From JANLTP01 sp031363055 (GTDB lineage: Bacteria > Pseudomonadota > Gammaproteobacteria > Burkholderiales > Burkholderiaceae_E), in contig JANLTP010000140.1 of assembly GCA_031363055.1 (NCBI GenBank), forward strand, positions 6,897-70,896: a DNA stretch of 64,000 bases, in the 5' to 3' direction. Made by a program: the position numbers and the translations under genes. The first letter of the stretch is position 1, and each line of letters begins with the position of its first letter. Of the stretch, positions 25,382-34,900 are shown piece by piece. The notes under the pieces are model-generated. The model was not told the origin of the DNA. It was given only the letters and a program-made list of their open reading frames with translations, and ran no database searches.

Positions 25382-27494
25382 AGCCCGTTTCTGGCGCTTG
25401 ATGGGCCGCTTCGGCCTGCGAAGCTCCTTGCTGTTGGTGTTGTTGCCCCTGTTGAGTTTGCCGTGGTTGGGCCTGCGCTTCGTCGAGCGCATGGCCGAGG
25501 TTGCGCGCGATGAACGCATCGAGAATCAGGCGTCGGCCGCGCGCGCATTGGCCTCGGCGCTGCATGAACGCGCCGAGCTGTTTCGCGACGCGCCGCAGAA
25601 GGCTGCGCCACTGCCGGCTGATGCACAGCCCGTGCAGGTCAACCTGCTGTCCAGCGTTGTGGTCGATGGTCGCATCGATGAGTGGGCCGACGTTTCGCGC
25701 CTGAATGTGCCGGTTCTCGTTTCAGCCGGCGCGCCGGTCGATACCCTGAGGCTTCGAATGGCGCTGGCGCGATCGCAAGAGGCACCTGGCCGGCTATTCC
25801 TGCTGGTTGAGGCCGATGATGAACGCCTGATGCGCCCAGTTGATGAAGGTGCGTCCGGAGCGACTTCAACCAGCGAGTCGCTCGAACAGGCGGGCGATCA
25901 GTTGTTCATTGACACGGGTGCCACTGCAAGCTCCATGAAAAGCATGGCGGTGTTGCTGCGTTCGAGGCCTGGTGGATGGCTGGCCGAAATCCAATTGGCC
26001 GAGGTGCCGGCGTTGTTGCGGGTGCGTGCGATTGATGTCGACTATCAAGGCGGCCGAAAGATTGAGGCGCAAGCGGACACGGGGCTATTGACGCCCGTCA
26101 TCGGCGGGCCGTCCAGCGGCGCTTCGCGACGTGACGAACTCTGGGCTGAAACCATCAAGGCACTTGAGCGCAGCTCAGGCCGGGTGACCGTCTTTGATCG
26201 TCGCGGTGCCACGCTGGCCAGCAAAGGCAACGCAGATTTGAAAGAGCCGGCACAAGTCGACTGGACTGCTCGCTTGGCACGTTGGTTATTGAATCTGGCG
26301 ACCCGGCTCAAGCCTGGTTCGCTGGAAAACCTACCGAGTGCAGCGCAACTGCGCGACGCCACCAGGGCGGCGCTATCGCCGATGTCGAAGGCGCTTGCCG
26401 GTGCCGCGAATCAGCAAAGTCAGCGGATTGCCGACGTGGCCGGTATGCCGACCTGGTTATTGACGAGCGCTCAGCCGGTCTGGGTTGACGATCAGATCGT
26501 TGCCGCCTTGCTGCTTGAGGAAAGTACCGCTGCCCGATTGCTGTTGGGACAGGAGGCGCTCGAACAACTGGCGTTGCTGGCTGCGCTTGCGATTGCGGCT
26601 ACCGTCCTGTCACTGTTGCTGGTCGCGTCCTCGATTGTCGGGCGCATCGTGCGATTGCGGCAGGACGCAGAGGCGGCGATCGATGATCGCGGTCGGGTGG
26701 TGAAAAAAATTCGCCCAGCCCGCATTCCGGATGAGCTCGGAGCACTGCGCAGCAGTTACGCGCAGGTACTTGAGCGTTTGAATGCGCATCAGGATTATCT
26801 GGGCAAGTTGCGCTCGCGGCTCATGCATGAGTTGCGCACCCCGATCATGGTGGTGCGCTCGTCACTTGAAAATCTGGTGGCCGAACAGAATCCGGCGCAG
26901 CGAAATATTTATATTGAGCGCGTTCAGTCCGGCGCTGCGCGGCTCGAGAGAATGGTCGCCAGCATGGGTGAGGCGAGCAGCCTGGAGACGATGTTGGGCG
27001 AGAGTGAGCTCGAGCGGGTTGATCTGGACTCGCTGGTGCGCACTTGCATCGAAGGATATCGAAGCGTATTCTCCGCCCGGACGTTTGAATATGTGGGACC
27101 GGGTCATGCGGCGTTCGCCCAAGCTGCGCCCGAAGCGATTGTTCAAGCGCTCGATAAACTGGTCTCCAACGCTCATGATTTTGCGCTTGCTGACACGCCG
27201 CTGATCGTGCTCCTGAGAGCGGGTACGGGTACAGGTCGTACAAGCGCAGGCGCAGGCTCCAAGCCGACCTGGCAACTATCGGTGTCCAATCAGGGTCCGC
27301 CGCTGCCCCCGGGCATGGAGCAGGGTGTGTTCGAACAGATGGTGTCGATTCGCCAGGATCGCGCCGATCAACAAACTCATCTCGGGCTGGGACTTTACCT
27401 GGTTCACTTGATCGCTGAATTCCATGGGGGTCAGGCGTGGGCGAAGAACCTCGAGGGTGGAGTGGAGGTTGGGCTCGATATCGTTGCCACTTGA
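25368..27494 (+). CDS. Membrane sensor histidine kinase resembling PdsS
   Basis: This 708-residue kinase has an N-terminal membrane segment (SLLLVLLPLLSLPWLGLRF), a large extracytoplasmic sensor of about 350 residues starting near VVVDGRIDEWADV (a carbohydrate-binding-module-like opening), a second membrane segment (LALLAALAIAATVLSLLLV), a HAMP-like linker and the kinase core. Phosphoacceptor His487 is in HELRTPIM, the N-box is LDKLVSNAHDFA, and the G-box is GLGLYLVH. This layout matches the sortase-associated kinase PdsS. Three starts are possible (25338, 25368, 25398); 25368 is a compromise and overlaps the regulator stop by 14 nt. The signal sensed is unknown. Confidence 0.82.
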   Translation: MAARKARFWRLMGRFGLRSSLLLVLLPLLSLPWLGLRFVERMAEVARDERIENQASAARALASALHERAELFRDAPQKAAPLPADAQPVQVNLLSSVVVDGRIDEWADVSRLNVPVLVSAGAPVDTLRLRMALARSQEAPGRLFLLVEADDERLMRPVDEGASGATSTSESLEQAGDQLFIDTGATASSMKSMAVLLRSRPGGWLAEIQLAEVPALLRVRAIDVDYQGGRKIEAQADTGLLTPVIGGPSSGASRRDELWAETIKALERSSGRVTVFDRRGATLASKGNADLKEPAQVDWTARLARWLLNLATRLKPGSLENLPSAAQLRDATRAALSPMSKALAGAANQQSQRIADVAGMPTWLLTSAQPVWVDDQIVAALLLEESTAARLLLGQEALEQLALLAALAIAATVLSLLLVASSIVGRIVRLRQDAEAAIDDRGRVVKKIRPARIPDELGALRSSYAQVLERLNAHQDYLGKLRSRLMHELRTPIMVVRSSLENLVAEQNPAQRNIYIERVQSGAARLERMVASMGEASSLETMLGESELERVDLDSLVRTCIEGYRSVFSARTFEYVGPGHAAFAQAAPEAIVQALDKLVSNAHDFALADTPLIVLLRAGTGTGRTSAGAGSKPTWQLSVSNQGPPLPPGMEQGVFEQMVSIRQDRADQQTHLGLGLYLVHLIAEFHGGQAWAKNLEGGVEVGLDIVAT

Positions 27495-27685
27495 CCCCGC
27501 CCAGTAACCGCTTGGCTGGCGTGGTGTTGCAAAATCGCAAAGCGAATCGGCGTCGCCAGGCGCGTATGATGAAATCCGATGGGTAATTGGTGCAATCGCG
27601 ATCGCAGTAGCAATCGCTATTGAATTGATGTGACCACTATCGAACGAACCGCCTTTGAACGAATAGTCTCCTCGAAAAGAAACTT

Positions 27686-28507
27686 ATGATCCTGCGAAAA
27701 GCCGTATTCCCCGTGGCTGGCCTTGGTACCCGCTTTCTGCCCGCCACCAAAACGATTCCAAAAGAAATGTTGCCGATCGTCGATCGCCCGATTATTCAAT
27801 ATGCGGTTGACGAAGCCATTGAAGCGGGTTGCGATACGCTGATCTTTGTCACCGGGCGCTCAAAGCGTGCGGTTGAAGACTACTTCGATCGCAGCCCGGA
27901 ACTGGAGGCGGAACTTGAAGCCAAAGGAAAATTCGAAGCGCTCGCGGCCGTACGCAATATCATTCCGCCGCATGTCAAGGTTCTGTTCGTTCGCCAGCCG
28001 AGTCCGCTAGGTCTTGGACATGCGGTGTTGTGTGCAGCGCCGCTGATCGGCAAGGATGAATACTTCGCAGTGATGTTACCGGACGACCTGATTGACGGTG
28101 TGCCGTATGGCGTGCTCAAGCAGATGGTGACGGTCGCCAAGGAACATGAGTCCTCGGTAGTTGCGGTGGAACAAGTGCCGCGCGAAGACGTCAGCAAGTA
28201 CGGTATTGTCGACCCCGCTTCCGAAGAGGGCCCGTTGATGAAGCTCAAGGGCATTGTTGAGAAGCCTTCGGTCGAGGAAGCGCCATCGACCTCGGCTGTG
28301 GTCGGCCGCTACATTCTTCATGCGAGTGTCTTGACAACGCTCGAAACCCTGCCAGCGGGGAAGGGCGGTGAGATCCAGTTGACCGATGCACTGGTTCAAC
28401 AAATAGAAAAGCCGGGTCTGCTCGGTTACCGCTTTAATGGCAAGCGCTTTGATTGCGGCAGCAAGCGCGGCTTTCTGGTGGCCAATATTCACTTTGGATT
28501 GAACTGA
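27686..28507 (+). CDS. galU: UTP-glucose-1-phosphate uridylyltransferase
   Basis: The 273-residue enzyme makes UDP-glucose from UTP and glucose 1-phosphate. The nucleotide-binding start KAVFPVAGLGTRFLPATKTIPKEMLPIVDRP is fully conserved, as are VVEKP-type (GIVEKPSVEEAPS) and the C-terminal KRFDCGSKRGFLVAN segments. It is followed after 2 bp by ugd, so the two form a short operon supplying UDP-glucose and UDP-glucuronate for surface polysaccharides. Confidence 0.96.
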   Translation: MILRKAVFPVAGLGTRFLPATKTIPKEMLPIVDRPIIQYAVDEAIEAGCDTLIFVTGRSKRAVEDYFDRSPELEAELEAKGKFEALAAVRNIIPPHVKVLFVRQPSPLGLGHAVLCAAPLIGKDEYFAVMLPDDLIDGVPYGVLKQMVTVAKEHESSVVAVEQVPREDVSKYGIVDPASEEGPLMKLKGIVEKPSVEEAPSTSAVVGRYILHASVLTTLETLPAGKGGEIQLTDALVQQIEKPGLLGYRFNGKRFDCGSKRGFLVANIHFGLN

Positions 28508-28509
28508 GT

Positions 28510-29841
28510 GTGAAGCTCAGTGTCATTGGTACCGGCTATGTCGGTTTGGTCACGGGCGCCTGCCTGGCCGATGTAGGCAACGACGTGCTGTGCATTGATA
28601 TCGACGTGACTAAAGTGGCCCGCTTGCAAGTCGGCGAAATTCCGATTTTCGAGCCGGGTTTGCAAGCGATCGTGACCCGCAACATTGCCGCTGGCCGGCT
28701 GCGTTTTTCGACCGACTCGATCGAGGGCGCGCGCTTTGGCAAGGTGCAGGTCATCGCGGTGGGTACACCCCCCGGTGAGGACGGCTCGGCCGACTTGAAA
28801 TATGTGTTGCAGGCAGCGCGCACCATGGCGCGCCACATCACCGGCTATACCGTCGTGGTCGACAAGAGTACGGTGCCGGTCGGCACCTCCGAAAAGGTCG
28901 AGGCGGTCATTCGCGAGGAGCTTGCCGCGCGTGGATCGAACCTTCAATTTGCGGTGGTCTCGAATCCGGAATTTCTGAAAGAGGGCGCAGCCGTAGAGGA
29001 CTTCACCAAACCGGACCGAATCATCATCGGCGTCGATGACGCGCAGGCCGAAGCGGTGATGCGCGAGCTGTACGCACCGTTCCAGCGCAATAGCGATCGG
29101 ACTCAGGTCATGAGTCGTCGCTCGGCGGAACTCACTAAGTATGCGGCCAATGCGATGCTGGCCACGCGAATTTCATTCATGAACGAATTGGCCAATCTCG
29201 CCGATCGCCTGGGCGCCGATATCGAGGACGTGCGACGCGGCATTGGTAGCGACCCGCGTATCGGCCTGGGCTTTTTGTACTCCGGCATTGGTTATGGCGG
29301 CTCGTGTTTTCCCAAGGACGTGCAGGCGCTGCAGCGCAGCGGTCGCGAGGTCGGGGTCGATCTGAAAATTCTGGCGGCGGTTGAATCCGTGAACCAGGTG
29401 CAGAAAACCGTGCTGGTTGAAAAGGCGCGCAAACATTTCGGTAGTCTGAGTGGCCGTCGATTCGCGATCTGGGGCCTGGCCTTCAAACCGAATACCGATG
29501 ACATGCGTGAGGCGCCGGCCCTGTCGGTGGTCGAGGCGCTGCTGGCCGAAGGCGCCAGCGTCTGTGCGTTTGATCCGGTCGCGGGCAAGGAAGCTCTGCA
29601 TCTTCTGGGTTCGCAGGCCGGCGTCGCGTTTGCAAGCAGCGCGCCCGCCGCGCTCGCAGAGGCTGATGCCTTGATGATTCTGACCGAATGGAAAGAATTC
29701 CGCAGCCCCGATTTCGAAGATATCAAACGGCAACTGAAGCAGCCGGTTATCTTCGATGGTCGCAATATTTTCGATCCTGCACGGATGGCAGAGCGCGGCT
29801 TTACCTACTTCGGAATCGGCCGCGGATCGAGTCAGGCCTGA
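28510..29841 (+). CDS. ugd: UDP-glucose 6-dehydrogenase
   Basis: The 443-residue enzyme oxidises UDP-glucose to UDP-glucuronate with two NAD+. It opens with the Rossmann motif VKLSVIGTGYVGLVTGACLADVG and contains the catalytic Cys in GYGGSCFPKDVQAL, the SNPEFLKEG motif and the WGLAFKPNTDDMREAP stretch. The GTG at 28510 starts at the family's usual residue; the frame extending upstream overlaps galU. It is the second gene of the galU-ugd operon. Confidence 0.96.
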   Translation: MKLSVIGTGYVGLVTGACLADVGNDVLCIDIDVTKVARLQVGEIPIFEPGLQAIVTRNIAAGRLRFSTDSIEGARFGKVQVIAVGTPPGEDGSADLKYVLQAARTMARHITGYTVVVDKSTVPVGTSEKVEAVIREELAARGSNLQFAVVSNPEFLKEGAAVEDFTKPDRIIIGVDDAQAEAVMRELYAPFQRNSDRTQVMSRRSAELTKYAANAMLATRISFMNELANLADRLGADIEDVRRGIGSDPRIGLGFLYSGIGYGGSCFPKDVQALQRSGREVGVDLKILAAVESVNQVQKTVLVEKARKHFGSLSGRRFAIWGLAFKPNTDDMREAPALSVVEALLAEGASVCAFDPVAGKEALHLLGSQAGVAFASSAPAALAEADALMILTEWKEFRSPDFEDIKRQLKQPVIFDGRNIFDPARMAERGFTYFGIGRGSSQA

Positions 29842-29861
29842 ATTCCCTCGGAGCCTTCCGC

Positions 29862-30519
29862 ATGGCACAACAACACGAAACCGACTACCTGATCGTAGGC
29901 GCAGGCGTAGTCGGGCTGGCGTTCGCCGATACCCGGCTCGATGAAACCGATGCTCATGTGACCTTGGTCGATCGCCACGCCAAGCCGATGAGTGATTACC
30001 GTGGCAACGGGACATTGGTGTCTTTGCTGTCCGGGCAGGAAACCCAGCTCAAGATCCGGCGCAAAACCGTCGATGCGACCTTCATCGGTACTGCGGTGCC
30101 GTCGACCCATACACCGAAGTACCCAATCGCTGCAGGCGTGCGGGTTATTGCGCCTAATGAGCTACCGCAATGGTGGCAGGGCCGGCATCAGCGCCCGCTG
30201 AACTACGTGATCGTCGGTGCCGGCAAAACCGCGATCGATGCTGGTGTCTGGCTGTTGAACTCGGGTGCCGCGCCGCAATCGATTCATTGGGTCATACCGC
30301 GCGATTCCTGCCGGAACACTCTTCATCGATTGCACCGCCTCGGCGGTCGAGAAGCGCAATGACATGCCGATGTTGCAGGGCGAGTTGATCATTCCGCAAT
30401 CAACGCGCGTGCCGCAGCCGACCTTCAGTGCCGCGATGGTGTCCTACGTCGACGCCCATTACGACCATAAAACATCAGCCGTGGCGAACGTTACCGACTC
30501 AAAGCGGCTCAAGTCGTAA
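29862..30519 (+). pseudogene. Decayed FAD/NAD(P)-dependent oxidoreductase, ends retained, middle deleted
   Basis: The ATG at 29862 begins ETDYLIVGAGVVGLAFADT, a dinucleotide-binding N-terminus, and reaches RHAKPMSDYRGNGTL, where the expected GGHW-type continuation is missing. The frame then resumes in the middle of the family (SLLSGQETQLKIRRKTVDATF, YVIVGAGKTAIDAGVWLL) and at about 30310 shifts into another frame that carries the C-terminal piece GTLFIDCTASAVEKRND and RVPQPTFSAAMVSYVDAHY, ending at 30519. Intact relatives as remembered have more than 450 residues; the remnant has about 220. At least two internal deletions and a frameshift make it non-functional. Its former substrate is unknown. 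Confidence 0.72.
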
Positions 30520-30630
30520 GGCCCGATCCGAGCAGACTCTACCCGGACTGACCCGGACACAGCCGCTCCCACAGCCCACTGTTGCGGGCCGCTCAAGGCA
30601 AGGGATCGCGTCTGGATCGGACGGCTCGGA

Positions 30631-30822
30631 TCAGACCGCCTGGATCAGACGGCTCGCAGCCGCATTTGCCCACGCCCGACCACGTTCCAGCAGCGCGCCC
30701 ACATAATCGGTCGATATCACGTCGCACCAGCGGCGCGCCGCCGCCAGCGTAGCGTTACCGGCAGCAACGTCGAGCACGCGCGCTCCAGCTCTTGAAAATT
30801 GCGCTACGCGTCCAAATACGGA
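30631..30822 (-). pseudogene. Fragment of a SAM-dependent methyltransferase
   Basis: On the minus strand, a frame without its own start reads VFGRVAQFSRAGARVLDVAAG, then NATLAAARRWCDVISTDYVGAL, and ends at a stop at 30631. This is motif I and the following strand of a class I methyltransferase. The glycine-rich loop looks shortened, and everything after motif II is missing. The fragment begins right behind the stop of the truncated hemoglobin gene on the same strand. The remaining bases (30520-30630) hold short repeats of a GGATC-GACGGCTCG word at about 30614 and 30642. Confidence 0.6.
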
Positions 30823-30841
30823 CAGTGTGTTTCTTCAGCGT

Positions 30842-31174
30842 TTAGAGAATCGCGAGGATGTCATTCTTCGAGCCCTCATCGATGCCGTTTTTGTTCATCG
30901 CTGCAACGATGTCATCGATCGCCGCCTGGAACTCCTGCTCACTAACGTTCGCGCCCTTATGTGCGCCAAGCATGCCCTTGCCGGTGTAAGTTGGGGGAGT
31001 GTCCAAGCCCTCGGTAAGAAACGCACGCACCAACTGCTTGGCAGGTGCCATATCCTTGATCTGCTCGAATCGGGCTTTGACCTGAGGGTTAGCCAAATGG
31101 GCGGCAATGACGTCGTCCACGAGCCGCGCGATGCCTTCCTCTCCGCCCAGCCGATGGCAAAGTGTCGTAGTCAA
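30842..31174 (-). CDS. Group 1 truncated hemoglobin
   Basis: The 110-residue protein has the 2-on-2 globin features of group 1: LCHRLGGEEGIARLVDDVI for helix A/B, a conserved HANPQV-type loop (here AHLANPQV), the TYTGKGMLGAHKG stretch containing the proximal His region, and a C-terminal helix. Such proteins bind heme and handle O2 or NO. The start is TTG (31172-31174), supported by AAGGAG six bases upstream. It is a close paralogue of the neighbouring globin gene and the second of the pair in transcription order. Confidence 0.88.
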   Translation of the reverse strand: MTTTLCHRLGGEEGIARLVDDVIAAHLANPQVKARFEQIKDMAPAKQLVRAFLTEGLDTPPTYTGKGMLGAHKGANVSEQEFQAAIDDIVAAMNKNGIDEGSKNDILAIL

Positions 31175-31313
31175 GTGAAACTCCTTTTGATGATTTAAAG
31201 TCTGATGATGGGAGGCCTATCAGGACTTGGTGCGACATGGTGACTACTCATTGAGGTTCAATGAGTCGGGCGCATTGAAGGCCAATCGAAGCCCGCCGTC
31301 GCCGCGCGATGAT

Positions 31314-31733
31314 TCATACCCGGATGATCTGCTCCTTGAGCGAATAGAGAATGGCGAGCACATCCTTTTTTGAATCCTCGTCAATACGATTTTTGTTCAA
31401 CGCACCAAGAATGTCGTCCAGCACCGCCAGAAACTCTTGTTCGCTGACGTTCATCCCCGTGTGCGCGGCGATCATGCCCTTGCCGGTGTACGTTTGAGGA
31501 CCGCCCGAGCCGGTCGTCAGAAACTCGCGTGACAACTGTTTGACATGTGGCATGTCCCTGATTTGCTCGAATCGGGTCCTGACAAGAGGGTTGGCCAAGT
31601 GCGCATCGATCACATCGTCCACCAGGCGCGCGATGCCCTCAGCCTCGCCCAGCCGTTGATAAAGCGTGGCAGTCATGGGTGACTGCGTTTGATGGGTGCT
31701 CGTTTGAACGGGAGTTTGAAGGGTAGCTTGCAT
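31314..31733 (-). CDS. Group 1 truncated hemoglobin, with N-terminal extension
   Basis: The 139-residue protein is a paralogue of the adjacent 110-residue globin: YQRLGEAEGIARLVDDVIDAHLANPLV, a TYTGKGMIAAHTGMNV proximal-His region, and a longer C-terminal tail (YSLKEQIIRV). A Gln/Thr-rich 19-residue extension precedes the globin fold. The ATG at 31733 is favoured because AAGGAG lies seven bases upstream, while the inner Met at 31676 has none. The two globins probably arose by tandem duplication and share a direction of transcription, away from the regulator at 31947. Confidence 0.88.
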   Translation of the reverse strand: MQATLQTPVQTSTHQTQSPMTATLYQRLGEAEGIARLVDDVIDAHLANPLVRTRFEQIRDMPHVKQLSREFLTTGSGGPQTYTGKGMIAAHTGMNVSEQEFLAVLDDILGALNKNRIDEDSKKDVLAILYSLKEQIIRV

Positions 31734-31946
31734 GTGTTTTCTCCTTGAAATGGAATGGAATTGACTGAACCGAGCTTGTGCTGCTGTGCTAACCGGCTGT
31801 CATTTTCTTTTTCCTTTGCAGGGTTGATGGAAATCGCGTGTCAGAGGGTTTTGGGCAATCAGAAGCAAGCAGGGCCATTGCACAACAGCCACATCCATTC
31901 AGGGTCACCCGAACAAGGACAGGATGAGATACAAAAAGGGGGACAA

Positions 31947-34900
31947 ATGCAGATCACGGCGATAAGATGGGCCGATCAGGGTAACCACACAGCGGCAACC
32001 ATGAATGAGCAGGGCAAGACTTTCGGAAGTACCTTTGGGTATTGGCTGCGCCGTAGGCGCCGTGCGCTTGATCTGACGCAGGAAGCGCTTGCCGTCAGGG
32101 TAAGCTGTTCTCAAGCCGCCATCAAGAAAATTGAAGCCGACGAGCGTCGCCCGTCCAAAGGGTTGGCACTGCGCTTGGCGGAGCATCTTGCGCTGCCAGC
32201 GAACGAGCGTGCGATGTTTCTGGAAGCTGCACGCACACCGCGACTTTTCGGCGGCTTGGGGCTTGCCGCTCTCCCCATCACCGCCGTGAGCGTGGACGCC
32301 GCCGGCGATTCGCCCGCACATCCCGCAACCGCTGTTGCACCCACGGTCGACCCGAAGTCTCCGTTCGTAGGGCGCAGCAGCGAATACGCGCAGTGCCTGC
32401 GCCTGATCGCCGGGCTCACTGCAAGCAGTGGTCATGCAGTGCTCATCGAAGGCGAAGCCGGCATCGGCAAGAGTCGGCTCATGCGCGAAGTCGCAAGCCA
32501 TGCACGTTCGTGTTCGCTGCCGTTGTTGATTACCCATTGCTACGAAATTGAGCGGGCGATTGCCTACCAACCGGCGATTGATCTTGCCACCCAGGCTTGC
32601 CTCAAGGTGCCGCTGGATCGGCTAGGCAGCATCGCGCCGACCTTGCTGGCCGAGATTGCCGCGCTGGTGCCCGCCATGGGCCAGCGAGGGCTTGCCTTGC
32701 CGCCTTTGTCCGCAGATTTGCCCGCGGCTCGTCAGGCGCGGCTTTTTATGGCATTGGTTCAGCTATTCGACGCACTGGCGCAAGACCGGCCGCTGGTTGT
32801 GATGGTTGATGACCTGCAATGGGCCGATGATGCGAGCCTGCAGTTTCTGCATTTTTATGCCAGACAGACTGCCAGCCGGCCGGCGGTGTTCATCGGTGCG
32901 TACAGAGACGATGAACTCGCCAACACCAGAGCCCTGAGCAGCTTGGTCGCGAGCTTGCACCGTGAATCGCACACGCGCCACCTTGCACTAAAGCGCCTGC
33001 GGCCAGCCGACACAATCGCGCTGCTGGATCGGCTCAACGACCCGAAGCTGAATTCACCCGATCTGGCTGCCCGACTTCACCTCGAAACCGACGGCAACCC
33101 TTTCTTCTTGTGGTCAATCATGCACGCCCTTCAGGAAAACGCGATCGAAAGTGAAAGCGAAAGCGAAGGCGAAGGCGCGCCGAGGGAAGGTGCCAGCGAC
33201 GCGTCGAACGACAAATCAACGTTGCCACTACCAGACGCGTTACGGGACTCCGTGCGGACTCGCCTGGCTCGTGTTTCCGATGAAGACCGGTCCCTGCTCG
33301 AGCTTGCGGCAGTGCTCGGGCGGCGTTTTGATTTCGAGACGCTGCTGGCGCTTGCCCAGTCATCCGAGGAGCGCTTTCTGCGCAACATGGAGTCGCTGGT
33401 AAAGCGCCGGCTCCTGATCGAAGACCACGAACGCGGATGTTACGATTTCAGCCACGACAAGGTGCGGGAAGTGGTTTACCGCGATATTGGCATGGCCCGG
33501 CGCGTGCTGCTGCACCGTGCCGTGGCAGAGATGCTGGAACAGCATCCGCAAATCAACGCGCATGGGCACGATGCCCGCTTGGCTGAGCACTATGAACGCG
33601 GCAACGTCTGGTCAAAAGCAGTTCACTACCTGGACTTGGCGGCCAGCCACTCGCAGGCACTGTTTGCGATGCGTGAAGCGCTTCAATGGTTTGACCGCGC
33701 CTTGGCCTTGCTCGAGCACCACCCGCAAGCGGCCACGAAAACGGCACGACTCGCCTTGTTCGAGCGCCGCGGCGCGGCGCGCGCGCAGGCGGGGCAGATC
33801 GAGGGCGCGGTGGCGGACTTTCAGCGCGCGATTGACGCAGCCCGCAGCAACGGCGAACACTCGCATGCACGCGACCTGTTGATTCAGCTTGGCATGGCCC
33901 ATCGACGCGCCGATGCCTACGAGCAGGCCACCGTCTGCCTGGATGAGGCGCTTGAAATTTCGCGCATCACCGGCGACCAGCGGCATACAGCCGACACCTT
34001 GTATCACCTGGGCACGGTCGCCTGGAGCAATGGCCGAAACGAGCTGGCGATTGCCTATCACCAGGAGGCCGTGGACATTTGCGAGCGCTTGTGCCTGACA
34101 GATATCGTTGCCGTGCAGGCTTTTCATGGCCGGGGTGAGGCCTGTTTCGCCCACGCCGAACCGGCAGCGGCCATCGATTCCTACGCACGCTCCCTCAATC
34201 TTGCGCGCGGCATCGCCGACAAGAGTTATGAATCGGAAAACATGATGATGATCGGCTGGGCCTGCATTGGCCACATGGGGCTGGCCGACTATCCTCGGGC
34301 GCGGTCACATTTTGACGCTGCGCTCATTATTGCGCGCGCTGCCGACCTGCAATGGCACCTGGGGCCGACATTAATTGGACGCGCCAATGCGCATGCAGCA
34401 ATGGGCAATTTTGGTGACGCCTGGGCCGACTTGAAAGAGGCACTGCCTCGCTTGGAGACGCTCGGGTTGGTTCGCTACCAGATCATGGCGAATGACGCTT
34501 TGGGTTGCCTGTTCCTTGACCTGAATCTGGTCGGGCGTGCCTTGAAGAATTTCGAGCGAGGCATCACGCTGGCCCAGGATGCCGGCATCATTTATTGGCT
34601 GCCCAGACTGCAGGCCAATCTGGTGATCGCCCAGTTGCGGCTCGGCATACAAACCGATCAAACCGCATTGCAATCAGCCCGGCAGTACGCGCAGGATCAC
34701 AGCGAAGCATGGATGACGCTGCGCTGCCTGGAGGCACTTGCAGAATCGGCGCTGGCAGCTCACGACCCGCAAGCATGCAAGCTGTATGCAGGTCAATTGC
34801 TCCTGCTGGCGTCGCCCGGCGGCATCCGCGAGATAGCTGGACAGGCCCACCGCTTGCGCGGCCTGGCGTCGCTCGCGCTGCGTGACTACGGAGCTGCGCA

